A stretch of DNA of 64,000 bases from Leptodactylus fallax (Eukaryota > Chordata > Amphibia > Anura > Leptodactylidae): assembly GCA_947044405.1 (NCBI GenBank), contig CAMRHE010000503.1:769501-833500 (forward strand). Direction: 5' to 3'. The notes under the pieces are model-generated. The model searched no databases and had not been told where the DNA came from. It saw only the letters and a program-made list of their open reading frames with translations. The position numbers and the translations under genes are program-made. Below are positions 11,787 through 25,559 of this stretch, piece after piece. Every line of letters begins with the position of its first letter. Position 1 is the stretch's first letter.

Positions 11787-12117
11787 TAAGGCCGGGGCCC
11801 CATGTGGCATAAACTGCAGCGTTTTACAGTCCCTGCAAAGTGGACTGGAAAATCCCATCCACACATTGCAGAAAAATATGCGCAGCGGAAATGCTGCTAT
11901 TTCCAAAACCGTTGCGTTTTTGGAGATCGTAGCATGTTAATTATACCTACGGAAACGCTGGCAGTTTCCATATAGGTATAATTGAAGGAGAAAGTTCGCA
12001 GAGGAAAACTCTGTGGACGTTCTATGAAAAATGCTGTGGGAAAAACTGCAATGTGTTTCTGCCGCGTTTTTCCCGCAGTGCTTTTTCGTTGCAGCTCGCT
12101 AAATGGGGCCTTAGCCT
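11787..12117. repeat. Foldback MITE, GGCCCCACGTAGCGG family, near-complete
   Basis: The ends are TAAGGCCGGGGCCCCATGTG and GCTAAATGGGGCCTTAGCC. Inside: CTGCAGCGTTTTACAGTCC, CACACATTGCAGAAAA, the ATTATACCTACGGAAACGC palindrome with its mirror half, AGAAAGTTCGCAGAG and TTTTTCCCGCAGTGC. The order is that of the copy at 42104. Confidence 0.8.
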
Positions 12118-13837
12118 CACAGTCACAACTGGTGCTGGCACAGTTTGAGGCTGTTATACTACAGCTAGCACTCATAGTATATGGAGAGAGCACAGCATCA
12201 ATGTGAACCAGGCCTTAAAATATGTTTTAACCAGCATCTGCCTTCCAAGTTCTGTTGTAGTGAATAGGAAAGGGAGGGGATGTGATAGTCAGAGGGGCTT
12301 CTGATGAATTGATAGATCACAGATGATATCCCATATTCTCAAACATAATGAAGTCTCAATAAATTACAAGTTAGAAAATACTGTACCTTTCCAGTGACTG
12401 TACTATCCACCAAGTATAAGAATAAAAGGTGTGAACAGCCTCCTAATGTAGATTTCTATCTCGATTACTCATATACGCAGAGGACGTACATATTTTGCCT
12501 CCCTCTTCTCCCTACGCTGACTTCCCTATTTTTCTTGCCTGACCTCTTGTCCCAGCACTTCTGCCTCAATGACTTATACTTCCTTCCTTAATGAATCAAT
12601 TCAATTAGACGTAGAAAACTTCTGAAATGAGAAAGTGCAGCGTATAATAGTAGACTAAAGTCATTAACCTTCTCCTACTGGCGCTATAAAAGCTCTACTT
12701 TTGTGGTTCCTTTAACAATATAATAATGAGGCGCAAAAATATCAGACAAATTCAGAATGTTGGGGCGTACTGTCCTCAGATAGCTAGACATTGCAAACTT
12801 AAAGGGGTTATTCAGCGTTTAAAAAATGATGGTCTATCCTTGAGAGTGGGAGTTCAACTGCTGGGACCCTCACAGATCAGCTGTTTCCGGAATTATTTAC
12901 ATTCTGGCCACTACATGTGAGACAAACCCCTGGATGCTTTTAGAAGCAGTTTTGGCAATATGACTGCCCCCATAATCATGTGCAGAAAATAGAATAATAA
13001 AAAGTCTATGTATCAGACACCGGTGTCAACCATCCCCATCCCTGGCCTTAGTCTTATAACATGAAACAGTACAGGATACATATTGTAGAATATACCATTC
13101 TCCCATGGGTGTTACTACAGCTGTAAAAGCCATAGCAGCTATGGGCCTGTAAATGGGGTAAGACACCCTTATTCCCCTCCCAAAATGTGCTGTTATGTTT
13201 GTGCATCAAAAGCATTGCTTATAGCTTGTTATTATGTACTATACAGTATACGACTGCATTGCACTGTATTTTATTTTTGTGCCCCATAGATTCTGGGCAC
13301 CATCTAGCATGTAGACTGGTGAAGTGTTGGTGAACCGTTGTATCTGCGGTGTTCCTATGTTCATTGATGACACCTGGAGAAGGTGTGGGCCAGTGGAGCC
13401 ATGTTTTGGTGCTCTGCGCTGACTTGGTGGATGTTGCTATGTCAAAAACCTTGTGCTGTAGAGTCTGTAGGTTGGGATATGATACCTTCAGACAGGCGTG
13501 TGTTTGGCATACAAGAAGAAAAGTAAGACGTAAAACCTGCTGAAATTGAAAGTAGAAGGTTGGGCCAAGTCAACTACCAATACGTATACCAGTGGACTCA
13601 GATAGGGGCAGCAAGTGATAGAGCCTCCCTTGTAGCTGCTGCATGAGATAGGGAACTAGTGACGTGACCTGGAGTCTGGGACCCCTCAGAGAATGAGGCA
13701 TAGAGACTGATGAGTCTGAGCAGATTATAGTGTATGGGAGTCAGTGGCTGCATATTGTGACTGGCGCAATATAAAGATATGGTAAAACCTCATCCACTAT
13801 GCTGGTGCTGTAGATTGGTGGTGACCAACCTGCTGCA
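12118..13837. other. No gene; one MITE fragment
   Basis: No exon-like segment. At about 12803-12890 the text AAAGGGGTTATTCAGCG then GACCCTCACAGATCAGC looks like part of the GATGACCTATCC/GATCAGC MITE group seen at 30309 and 37580. The rest is unassigned. Confidence 0.4.
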
Positions 13838-13839
13838 TA

Positions 13840-16142
<2,303 letters not shown>

Positions 16143-16182
<40 letters not shown>
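16143..16182 (+). repeat. (TA)n microsatellite
   Basis: A nearly pure run of about 20 TA units. A similar run lies at 59069-59114. Confidence 0.95.
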
Positions 16183-16189
<7 letters not shown>

Positions 16190-16871
16190 GTTCACATATC
16201 CTAACATCGGGTATTACTAACTGGACATGTATCAATGCGGACACAACAACGGATATTATTTTATCCACTTCAATCCTTTAGATTTATACATGCAGTCTCC
16301 TATTGGGAGATGTGCTTAAAAATTGCCCACAGGGGATACATAACACCACAACATAGTTTCTTTATGGGAAAGGCGACTGGCCCGGGATGTTCCAGATGTT
16401 GTGAGCTGATTGCGACTTATCACTGACTTGGGGAGTGCCCTCAAATACAACTATTTTGGAAACAGGTACACACTTTTCTCAGCACTAATACAGCTTTGCA
16501 AATACGACTTACACCGACATGGGCCATTTTTGGGTGCCTTCCGACATGGAATCTGCCTGTTCCTCCACAGCTTTATAGACTCTCTTATTGCATCTTTGCA
16601 GCTGCACGTAAGGCTAGGTTCACACTAGCGCTCACTTCACATTCGGAAACTGGGCGGAAACCTGGCAGACCCCATTATAGTCTATGGGATCTGCGGGTTT
16701 CCATGAGTAACCGCTTTTTAAGCGGGTTAGCTTTCCATTCTTCGTTGCCCCAAGCTACTGTAACCACACCACCACCTGAACAGCCTCTACCCCCACCTTC
16801 TGTCTCTATCCCTCTTCCCTCACAGACTGTAACCCCTTGTGGGCAGGGCCCTCTATCCCACTGTGCCAGTG

Positions 16872-17110
16872 ATCACTGTTAGTATTATTTATTTATTATT
16901 TATTATGCTTACTTATATAGCGCCATCATATTCCGCAGCGCTTTACAGACATTGTCAGTCACTGTCCCATATAGGGCTCACAATCTACATTCCCTATCAG
17001 TATGTCTTTGGAGTGTGGAAGGAAACCGGAGTACGCGGAGGAAACCCACACAAACACGGGGAGAACATACAAACTCCTTGCAGATGTTGTCCTTGGCAGG
17101 ATTCGAACCC
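16872..17110 (-). repeat. V-SINE-like fragment with tRNA-like box B
   Basis: Read on the minus strand it has CCTGGGTTCGAATCCTGCC (a pol III box B), a central GTTTGTATGTTCTCCCCGTG and TTTCCTCCGCGTACTCCGGT domain like that of V-SINEs, and a tail GCGCTATATAAGTAAGC with AATAAATAAT units. The 5' tRNA box A region is absent. I recognise the central domain from fish and frog SINEs. The same tail occurs at 26515 and 38329. Confidence 0.7.
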
Positions 17111-17111
17111 A

Positions 17112-17222
17112 GGACTCCAGCGTTTTGTATATCTTGTGTACCGTATGTAAATCTGCAAATGTAAAGCACCATGGAATTAATGGTGCTATATAAATAAACA
17201 ATAATAATAATAATAATAACAA
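17112..17222 (+). repeat. SINE/LINE 3' tail fragment
   Basis: AAGCACCATGGAATTAATGG, GTGCTATATAAATAA and a terminal AATAAT repeat form a retroposon-type 3' end on the + strand. It stands next to the oppositely oriented SINE at 16872. The body is missing. Confidence 0.6.
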
Positions 17223-17413
17223 CAGAAAGCTGAATGCTAGTGTGAACCTAGCGTAAGACTATCCTACACACCTGGCTGGCACCTCACATTTTTTGGAAAA
17301 ACTAGTTTACTTATTACGAATGGACTGGGTAAACCCTTCTCTGCAAAAGGAAGTGAAGGTAAAAACATTTTTTGATAAGCAGTTACCAGTCATCAGACTT
17401 CTATCTGTTCATA

Positions 17414-17630
17414 TTAAAGAGGACCTTTCACTTCCTCATCGATGTGCAGTATTATATACAGCTAGAAAGCCAACACTGTCGGCTTTCCCGTTATGTGCTG
17501 GAGATATCAGTGCCGTTAATTTCTCCACCGATATCTCCCCACTGTCAGAAGGGCGGGCCTTACAGTCTAGTGTCATCACTGGTCTTTGAGGAAAGCCCCC
17601 CCCCCCTAACTGTACAAGTCTATGTGTTTT
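17414..17630 (+). repeat. TTAAAGAGG MITE, truncated copy
   Basis: TTAAAGAGGACCTTTCACTT, then TATACAGCTAGAAAG, TTATGTGCTGGAGATATC and CCCACTGTCAGAAGG match the left part of the element at 3940 in order. The right end is missing; sequence after about 17630 belongs to a fragment of the GGCCCCACG family. Confidence 0.7.
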
Positions 17631-17835
17631 ATAGTCCCTGCCATTCACACATTGCAGTAAAAAATTTATTGTGATTTTTCTAAAAAGCTGCTTTTCTGTT
17701 GCGGCTTACTTGCTGCTATGTTAAAACCTCATTGACCTATAGCATTTTCAGTCCTGTTTGTCCTTACCTTTTGATACCATCTATATCACTGTATGTTTTC
17801 TTAGCTTTATTTTCTGCAGAATTTTCCTCCTTAGA

Positions 17836-18156
17836 CTAAGGCCGCATGTCGTAAATTGAGGCAAAAAAAACAGCGGAAATGCAGCAGAAAAAATTAATCA
17901 AAAACGCTTGTGTTTTTACTGCTTTTCTGCTGCATTTTTCATTTTGGCATGTTCCTGCATAATGGGGGAAAAAAAAATCTGTGTTTCTACATATATAATG
18001 AACATGTTAATTTTTAAAAAAAATTTCAAAAATGTATGCCTAATGAAAAAACTGCATTTTTTTTGCTGCAATGTGTGGATAACATTAAATGAAAAGCTAT
18101 TTACTTGGCTGGACTGTAAAACGCTGAGTTTCTACAACACGTGGCCTCAGCCTAAC
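17836..18156. repeat. Foldback MITE, GGCCCCACGTAGCGG family, diverged
   Basis: The borders ACTAAGGCCGCATGTCG and CACGTGGCCTCAGCCTAA are inverted. The middle has CTGCAATGTGTGGATAAC and a TTTTTACTGCTTTTCTGCTG block. The copy is AT-enriched and old. A further small fragment of the same family lies at 18243-18340. Confidence 0.6.
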
Positions 18157-18764
18157 CCTAGATTCACACAACCGAGTTTCGCCCATGAACTTATCCGGCC
18201 AACACACAGACCGAGTTTCATGAGTGAAAGTCGGCCGTGTGAATGCCTAAAGCTAAGATCCCATGTAGTGAAACACATACTGCTTTTTTCCCCTCAGCGT
18301 TTTCCTCTGAGCTTTTCAATGTATTGGGAAAATACATGGGATTCTGCAGCTAAAATTAACATAGAGGGGTATTATGTCTCCTTAGGGAAGATGTCACCTT
18401 TGCAAGCCACCTTGTGATGTGTAGTGTCTAACAGACCATTCATGCTCTACTAGGAATTCTGGGAAAAGAATATGCAACTAAGGAAACTAACAAACTATTT
18501 TGTGTTAGAAGGGTACACTGACAATAAACTGATCACTCCTTTCAGCTGTGGCCTAGTCTGACAATAAGTGTGTTCACTTCTCCTGCACTGCCACCTCAGG
18601 ATAAAAGCAGCATTACATGTGTAATGTGTCGGGTCCTCCAGAACAAGTGTAACCCTAAACAGACAACCCTTTAAAAAACTTTCCCGGTGTCCTCATGTAA
18701 GATGTCATTTACATTTTCAATTACTATTTACTGAAAAAGATTCTGTAAATTGAAAACATATTTA

Positions 18765-18990
18765 AGCCTGAGACCCCACATTGCAGAAACGCAGCTTTTT
18801 TTGTTGCAGATTTTGCTGGGTTTTTTTGAGACAAAGCCTAGAATGTCTACAAAAGGAATGGGAAATATATAGGAAATTCTTATACTTCTCCCTTCTGCTA
18901 AATTCACTCCTGACTTTGGCTCAAAAAAACTGCAGCAAAACCTGCAACAAAAAAAGCTGTGTTTCCGCAACGTGGGGCTTCTGCCTCATG
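18765..18990. repeat. Foldback MITE, short subfamily of the CCCCACGTTGCGG group
   Basis: The ends are GACCCCACATTGCAGAAACG and CCGCAACGTGGGGCTTC. The arms are long: TTTTTGTTGCAGATTTTGCT is mirrored by AGCAAAACCTGCAACAAAAA. The centre holds TACAAAAGGAATGGGAAATA. The copy at 25276 matches it throughout, so this is a separate ~220-bp subfamily. Confidence 0.8.
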
Positions 18991-19079
18991 GTGTAATTCA
19001 GTAGCTACACAATGATGAGAATATAATGTGCCTGGTTATCTATATTGAGATATGTACACAGGGAGCCAAAGTCCTGTGC

Positions 19080-19290
19080 AAATGTCGGTAATAATAAGAT
19101 GTCTTCACCTTTGGCTATTTTTTTAAGAAGAATAAACTTCAGGTCACGTTAGCATTTCACATTCCGTCATAAATCATTGGGTTAAAATATAACATTTCCT
19201 GAGACTAAGTAATTGGATTTAGTAGTGCAAGATTTAAAAAAAATTTTTTATCATGACCTGACACAATACCCTGATTAACATGATCATATG
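19080..19290. promoter_or_regulatory. Candidate conserved non-coding element
   Basis: A repeat-free, non-coding stretch with TCAGGTCACGTTAGCATTTC, GTCATAAATCATTGGG and AGTAATTGGATTTAG, a TAAT-rich composition typical of developmental enhancers. The call rests on texture only; no alignment was possible. It may be part of an LHX6 intron. Confidence 0.25.
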
Positions 19291-19373
19291 TACATCTGCG
19301 CTACTTCCTATTGTGCCTCCATTGGGTTATGGTGGACTGATGTGATACCTCCATAAGCATATTATGAAGCATC

Positions 19374-19995
19374 CAGTGGTGTAACTAGGAATGGCTGGGC
19401 CCCAAGGCGAACATTTGACATGCCCCCCCCCCCCCGCACAAACCGCATTTTCAGACTCCAGAGTATAATGATCGGAGACCCAGGGGAGGTGACAAACATA
19501 AAAAACTGTGTTACTTACCTGTCCCTGGCTCAAGCGCACTCCCTGCTTCTGCAATGTTGGACCAGACTTCATAGCCGGTGTCACGACGCATAATGACGTC
19601 GGCTGACGTCTGGGATGTCACCAAGGAGGCCAGAAGCCTGCCAGATCCCAGGAGAGGTAAGTAACATTGTTTTTTTATGTTCCCTCACCTCCCCTGGGCC
19701 TCCGATCATTATACTCTGGGGTCTAAAAAGATCCCAGAGTATAATGATAGCAGTGTTTATGGGGTTCGCCGGCCAGCGGCCTTACTTACTGATACCTCCA
19801 CTTCCACAGAATGGGAAGCACAGGCGGCCGTGAGCAGGAGCAGGGATTGGTAAGTAAATAGTTCCCGTTACCTGCTGGGGTTACACCAAGAGGTAACAGT
19901 CTATTAAAAAAGAAACATCAGTGGCCCGCTGGGCCCCCTAATGTCTTTGGCCTTGTGGCAGCCGCTCCCGCTGCTACCCCGGTATTTACGCACCT
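19374..19995. repeat. Compound repeat with CAGTGGTGTAACTAGG end
   Basis: The left end CAGTGGTGTAACTAGGAATG is a hAT-like terminus that I recall from frogs. The interior holds an inverted pair: GTATAATGATCGGAGACCCA (19463) against TGGGCCTCCGATCATTATAC (19698). The right border near GCTACCCCGGTATTTACGC is degraded, and I found no exact 8-bp duplication. Related GCCCAGGGGAGGTG sequence recurs at 56390 and 56575. Confidence 0.5.
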
Positions 19996-20105
19996 GGAGG
20001 CGAGCATTTTTGAAAATGCAGCTTTTCCGCTGCGTATTTTTTTCTGCATTGTGTGGCTGGGTTTAGCCAGAATCCTACGTTTTCGCTATGTGGGGCCTCG
20101 TCCCA
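19996..20105. repeat. GGCCCCACGTAGCGG family fragment
   Basis: AAATGCAGCTTTTCCGCTGC, TTTTTCTGCATTGTGTGGCT and a CGCTATGTGGGGCCTCG end mark one arm of the family; the other arm is missing. Confidence 0.6.
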
Positions 20106-20272
20106 AAGAGGTTTTCCCGCAAACATAATATCTAAATTTGTAGATAATTAAAATTTATCATTTTTTTACTTTTAAATAACCATTAACAAAAACAAGTACA
20201 ATAGAGTAAATTATTGACCAACTGGTACAGTGGGAGAGATGTCGCTGTTTGTTAGGGCTTACAATCTATAAA

Positions 20273-20644
20273 TTAAAAGGGTTATCCAGCTTCCAGTGAA
20301 TTTGTGAAGAAACTGCATTTCCCATGATGCATCTCCCTGCTCTCACTTCCTGTGTGTGCTCGCAGGGGGGAGGGGGAGTTAGCTTCCAAACAAAACATCA
20401 CAGCATCATGTGACCTCAGATGTGGGCGTGACTTATTACCTGTGATTTCATTTGAGGGAAGAATAGGCAGATGCATCATGGGAACTGTAGTTTGTTCACA
20501 GATTCACTACATGTAAATAACAGTGATACAAGGAGTTTCAAGTAAAATAAAGCCAAGAAAAGACTGCACAAGGAAACAGTGATTATTTAGCACTGCTGCA
20601 GATGTATTTGCAGATAATTTTTGGAAGCTGGATCACCCCTTTAA
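20273..20644. mobile_element. TTAA-flanked MITE (TTATCCAGCTTCCAG ends)
   Basis: TTAA at 20273-20276 and 20641-20644 encloses inverted ends AAAGGGTTATCCAGCTTCC and GGAAGCTGGATCACCCCTTT. Inside, TTCCCATGATGCATCTCCCT and GATGCATCATGGGAACTGTA form a second inverted pair. Non-autonomous, no frame. Confidence 0.8.
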
Positions 20645-21404
20645 ACTTTTATGTGAGTATAAATAATTAAAATTTTGCTAAGTTTTAAAGGTGAATCCCC
20701 CTGGGGGAGCCCCAGCTCACCATTACATGGCACAGTACACTCCTTGAATTTTATATAGATGTTGTTTTAATATACTGGTTAGATTAAATAAGAAACTACT
20801 CAGTTTATTTTTATATATACAGTAGGCATATTGGGTAGTTGAGATGACATCTAGGTGCAGAGTCAGACCAAGCAGTAGGCTTCTTCCCTGGGCTCCATCT
20901 TCTCAACCGTACTGCAAGAGCCCACCATCACCAATGAGCTGCCTGAGACCTGCTACTGTGTCATATCTCACATAGCTAAGAGGGTCCTGGGTCAAGGCAA
21001 GAGCCAGGCAGCAGGTTATTGACAGGGATCCAGGACAGAAACAGTCATAGGCAAGGGCTAGGCTGCAAGCTACTACTGAAAAAAAAAAAAAGCCACTTTC
21101 GGAATTTGCAAATGAGATCAGGTAATGTCTGCATGTAGCTGTATGGAGGGCCCTAGGAACCCCAGCCTGTCACTGGTTGTACTGCACAGATAAGCGAAGA
21201 AGAGATTCTGTACCTATGAGCTTATGTTATATTTCAATATGCCTCCTATTTCATACTTGTAAGGTTTTCCCTGGCATGTTCCATTAAATCCATCTAGGAC
21301 AGGATATCTCCCTTATAATGTGCCATACAGAGGCACCATATGGCAGCACACACAGTATCTATGCAGACATATGCACAAGGTTCTGCCTTGAAATTGGGCA
21401 AATG
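20645..21404. other. No gene or recognised repeat
   Basis: Unassigned non-coding DNA. The text AAGGCAAGAGCCAGGCAGCA near 20995 and GGCAAGGGCTAGGCTGCAAG near 21051 forms a short direct repeat. Confidence 0.4.
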
Positions 21405-22010
21405 TGTACATTGAGTACATTGTGGTTGTCCATCCCTCAAGACAAAGAAAGTCCTTACTTAGTACAATAATACGTGGTGTAAACAATTACTCATTCATCA
21501 CAGTTACTGTGAGAATAAACAGTCAGCGACTTAGCTTAGTATTTCGCCTACATCTGTCCAACATTCTCTGCCTCTATACAAGGCTGTTATTTCTATATGT
21601 ATCCGTCTTTCTAACATCTGCTTTTCATTTTATGTTATTTAGGCTTTTGTTCTATCAAATGCATTTGGCTAAAATACATCTCAATGGCATAGGAAATATT
21701 TTTATTCAAAGTAAATTTTTTAGTAATTGTCCTTACTTTCCATCTTATAAATAGCTCCGTGAATATGCCCAGCGATTTTTTTTTTTCTCTCTCTGAATAA
21801 TAATTTGGTGAACTCATTTCGCAGTTTCACGCTCTACCATTTATGTTGTTTGTGTGGTCGCTGAAAGTGATTGAAACAAGCTAAATGCTAATGCATTTTT
21901 TAGGGAGAACAATGGAATAAAAAGTGAAAATCAATAAATGGGGTCAGAATAAATTATGATTTACAAACCTTTAATTTATATTCTGGTATTGCTTGGCATA
22001 AGGAATCGGG
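21405..22010. promoter_or_regulatory. Candidate conserved non-coding element (long)
   Basis: About 600 bp free of repeats and of coding potential, AT-rich, with dense TAAT/ATTA cores: AGTAATTGTCCTTACTTTCC, AATAATAATTTGGTGAACTC, AAATGCTAATGCATTT. A block CATTTCGCAGTTTCACGCTC has the high-complexity look of constrained sequence. If it is LHX6 intron, it could be an enhancer for forebrain or craniofacial expression. Function is inference. Confidence 0.35.
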
Positions 22011-23598
22011 TAATGCAGTTAGAAGAACGCAAGAAATATGCAGTACGCCATGAGACTTGAACTTCAGTTTTATGGGGCACGGGGCGTATGAGAGGCAGGG
22101 GCATATATAGAGATAATGGGGTCCCATAGCAAAGGTTAAATGGGGGACCTTCTGCTGCTTGTTAACACTACTGGAGTGTAGCTACCTGGCACAGGAGCCT
22201 GATGGGCCCCAAAGGTTAAATATATACCATTATTATGAATAGTACATGGTAGATAGGGGCCTTGTGAAGGATACCACTTTGCCACGCTAACTGGCTTACC
22301 TGCGATCACCCCTCATACCTTCCACTCACACCCCGTGAGTGCCTGGATTCATAGGATAATATGAAACGAGCTTTATAAATTTTATATATTTATTAACCCG
22401 AGTGGGTCGGTACTAGCTGCTAATGTATACAGAATACACATAAGCGGATGGTCAAGCAAATACAGATAAAAACAAAAACAAACATACAGTACAGAAAATA
22501 AAATGGGATTAAAAGATAGAAAAATACCAAGACAAGTTTGCAGTCTGGTTCTCTGGGCTTCAGCTGGTTAGCCCATGGCGCTTCCTTCAGTCAGTAACAT
22601 AGGATGTCCTTACATGCTTCCCAGGATAAGAGCTCTGCCCTTTGTCCCTGGAGTGAGACCATATAACTATCCTAGTCTCCTCCCTGAGTGTCACCAGGAG
22701 AGGAGGTCCCGCCCTCCATTCTGGAACCAAATAAATATGTATACTCATAACTCCTCGCTGGATGACCGTAGTATCAGGCGAGGGGTATGATGGGGTTAGT
22801 GGCGAGATCCCCATCACATAGACACCAGGAACGACTCCCAGTTCCACATGGGTAGAGAGTTCAGTGTCTAGACCTTTTCACTGCTTCCAACAGTACCATG
22901 TTTGGACTTGTGGTGTGCGCCATAATACCATATTTCCTTTTACGTTTTGGCCAGAGACATAGAGTCTGCTCTTTGTTTACTCAGAGGCCTTCCAATCCCC
23001 ATACTCCAGGATCTCCCCCACTGAGTTAACGAATTTAACTCTTGAATGCAGTTAGGGCTATGAATGGGACTAACAGACATTAAGTTTGCGAAGATGTTAA
23101 GAAAAAAAGGGTGTGACTACAAAGCATAAACCCCACATTCCTAAAGGTATATGTAGGACTAGTATGAACAAGTAATAATACACCAAAGAAAAATACATAA
23201 CTGGGGATCTCTCATCATCACAGGCCTCATAACAGATTTTGCTCCTGCCTCAGCCTCCTGGGTCATGTGCTTATTTGATCTACGGTTAAACTCACCAAAG
23301 CTTGTAGAGGACTTGTCTAGAGAGAACCGCTGAACAGGTCCTTACCATGCTCTCTTCATTGGTTCCGTTGGAGCTGCATGGGCTGCCTTTATGTTACCTC
23401 TGCCCTTGATACATGATGTTGGTATGAAAATATCCAACATTGTTAAAGAAAAATTTTCCAGAGATGAGGTTCACCAGAATGGGGTCCCAAGTCCCTTATT
23501 GCTTCTAACAGCATAACTCTGAATGAGGGTAATATTTTCAGTGATCATTGGAGGTTTCAGTGGTGCGATCTAAGGTGATCCTATATTTATGACCTGTA
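22011..23598. other. Unassigned sequence, possibly an old LTR-like insertion
   Basis: No gene was recognised. The stretch 22240-23560 has unusually even base composition with a CCCGCCCTCCATTCTGG block and AATAAATATG, and could be retroelement-derived. I saw no tRNA primer site, terminal repeats or reverse transcriptase, so this stays open. Confidence 0.3.
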
Positions 23599-25161
23599 CA
23601 GTCATGGCCAAAAGTTTTGAGAATGATACAAATATTAATTTTTACAAAGTCTACTGCTTCAGTTTTTCTAATGGCAATTTGCATATACTCCAGAATGTTA
23701 TAAAGAGTGATCAGCTTATCAGCAATTACTTGCAAAGTCAATATTTTCCTAGAAAATGAACTTTATCCCCCAAAACACATTTCAACATCATTGCAGCCCT
23801 GCCTTAAAAGGACCACCTAACATCGTTTCAGTGATTGCTCCATTAACACAGGTGTGGGTGTTGATGAGGACAGGGCTGGAGATCAATCTGTCATGATTAA
23901 GTAAGAATGACACCACTGGACACTTTAAAAGGAGGCTGGTGCTTGCCATCATTGTTTCTCTTCTGTTAACCATGGTTATCTCTAAAGAAACACGTGCAGT
24001 CATCATTGCACTGCACAAAAATGGACTAACTGGGAAGAGTATTGCAGCTAGAAAGATTGCACCTCAGTCAACAATCTATCGCATCATCAAGAACTTCAAG
24101 GAGAGAGGTTCCATTGGTGCCAAAAAGGCTCCAGGGCGCCCAAGAAAGACCAGCAAGTGGCAGGACCGTCTCTTAAAAGTGTTTCAGCTGCGGGATCGGG
24201 CTACCAACAGTGCAGAGCTTGCTGAGGAATGGCAGCAGGCAGGTGTGAGTGCATCTGCACGCACTGTGAGGCGGAGACTCTTGGAGCAAGGCCTGGTCTC
24301 AAGGAGGGCAGCAAAGAAGCCACTTCTCTCCAGAAAAAACATCAGGGACAGACTGATATTCTGCAAAAGGTACAGGGAGTGGACTGCTGAGGACTGGGGT
24401 AAAGTCATTTTCTCTGATGAATCCCCTTTTCGATTGTTTGGAACATCTGGAAAACAGCTTATTCGGAGAAGAAGAGGTGAGCGCTACCACCAGTCTTGTC
24501 TCATGCCAACTGTAAAGCATCCTGAAACCATTCATGTGTGGGGTTGCTTCTCAGCCAAGGGAATCGGCTCTCTCACAGTCTTGCCTAAAAACACAGCCAT
24601 GAATAAAGAATGGTACCAGAATGTCCTCCAAGAGCAACTTCTCCCAACCATCCAAGAGCAGTTTGGCGCTCAACAATGCCTTTTCCAGCATGATGGAGCA
24701 CCTTGCCATAAAGCAAAGGTGATAACTAAATGGCTCAGGGAACAAAACATAGAGATTTTGGGTCCATGGCCTGGAAACTCCCCAGATCTTAATCCCATTG
24801 AGAACTTGTGGTCAATCATCAAGAGACGGGTGGACAAACAAAAACCAACAAATTCAGACAAAATTAAAGCATTGATTCTGCAAGAATGGACTGCTATCAG
24901 TCAGGATTTGGTCCAGAAGTTGATTGAGAGCATGCCAGGGAGAATTGCAGAGGTCCTGAAGAAGAAGGGTCAACACTGCAAATATTGACTTGCTGCATTA
25001 ACTCATTCTGTCAATATAAACTTCTGTTACTCATAATATGAATGCAATTCTATTTCTGTATGTGATAAAAACATCTGACAAACACACAGAAAAACCAGAG
25101 GGCAGCAGATCATGTGAAAATATAATATTTGTGTCATTCTCAAAACTTTTGGCCATGACTG
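23599..25161 (+). mobile_element. Tc1/mariner transposon, apparently complete, copy B
   Basis: Ends CAGTCATGGCCAAAAGTTTT with TA at 23597-23598 and 25162-25163; 1563 bp. It has the same structure as the copy at 1281 but in the opposite orientation, and carries one open transposase frame on the + strand. An AATATTGACTTGC tail after the stop and the subterminal AGCTTATCAGCAATTACTTG region are shared with copy A. Confidence 0.95.
23972..24988 (+). CDS. Tc1/mariner transposase, DD35E type, intact frame (copy B)
   Basis: The frame is open from 23939; the preferred start is MVISKETRAV at 23972, giving 338 residues. The N-terminal HTH, GRPRK linker, second HTH and catalytic residues (FSDES, QHDGAPCH, LNPIENLW) are all present, with 35 residues between the second D and E. 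Compared with copy A there are nine residue differences, for example W for R after KTSK, R for W in the QLRD block, Q for R in SGK-LIR, and I for V in the TIQEQ block. The protein ends KKKGQHCKY. Either copy, or both, may encode active enzyme; expression is unknown. Confidence 0.93.
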   Translation: MVISKETRAVIIALHKNGLTGKSIAARKIAPQSTIYRIIKNFKERGSIGAKKAPGRPRKTSKWQDRLLKVFQLRDRATNSAELAEEWQQAGVSASARTVRRRLLEQGLVSRRAAKKPLLSRKNIRDRLIFCKRYREWTAEDWGKVIFSDESPFRLFGTSGKQLIRRRRGERYHQSCLMPTVKHPETIHVWGCFSAKGIGSLTVLPKNTAMNKEWYQNVLQEQLLPTIQEQFGAQQCLFQHDGAPCHKAKVITKWLREQNIEILGPWPGNSPDLNPIENLWSIIKRRVDKQKPTNSDKIKALILQEWTAISQDLVQKLIESMPGRIAEVLKKKGQHCKY

Positions 25162-25275
25162 TAGATACTGTAGATAACAAATGTTCTTTGTGTGAAATAC
25201 CCCTTTAACTATATAATTTAGTAGGAGTGCTTGTTAATATTTTAGGACAGGTGTGTACAAACCACTAACTGGGAC

Positions 25276-25481
25276 TGAGGCCCCACGTTGCGGAAACACA
25301 GCATTTTTTGTTGCGTTTTTTTGAGCCAAAGCCAATAATGGCTACAAAAGGAATGGTAAATATATAACAAGTTCTTATACTTCTAACTTCTGCTCAATCC
25401 ACTCCTGGACTTGGCTCAAAAAAACGCAGCAAAATTTGCAACAAAATAAGGTGCATTTCCACAACGGGGGTCCCGGCCTTA
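25276..25481. repeat. Foldback MITE, short subfamily (second copy)
   Basis: It matches 18765-18990 over its length: GGCCCCACGTTGCGGAAACA end, GAGCCAAAGCCAATAATGGC, AAAAGGAATGGTAAATATAT, TTGGCTCAAAAAAACGCAGC, and an ACAACGGGGGTCCCGGCCTT end. It begins about 115 bp after copy B of the Tc1/mariner element. Confidence 0.8.
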
Positions 25482-25559
25482 TGGTGTTTTGGAAATGACA
25501 ATGAGACAAAAAAGCCTCAAAATCAGCATCAAAAATGCATTGTGAACTCACCCTAAGAT

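Larger units (their letters stand above)
16609..17256. mobile_element. TTCACACTAGCG foldback element with SINE sequence inside
   Basis: The left end AAGGCTAGGTTCACACTAGC and the right end GCTAGTGTGAACCTAGCGTA are inverted copies. The CATTATAGTCTATGGG block inside is typical of this group, which also appears at 35935 and 62233. SINE-like sequence (16872-17222) lies between the arms, so the SINE entered later or the element formed around it. No frame. Confidence 0.7.

Noticed and set aside
16872..17110. tRNA gene suggested by the box B motif GGTTCGAATCC
   Set aside because: No box A or cloverleaf; the context is a SINE central domain and tail.
17908..18417. 169-codon frame on the + strand
   Set aside because: It runs through repeat fragments (GGCCCCACG family) with T-rich low-complexity codons; no domain or splice context.
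22240..23560. LTR retrotransposon
   Set aside because: No terminal repeats, primer-binding site, polypurine tract or pol motifs could be shown.
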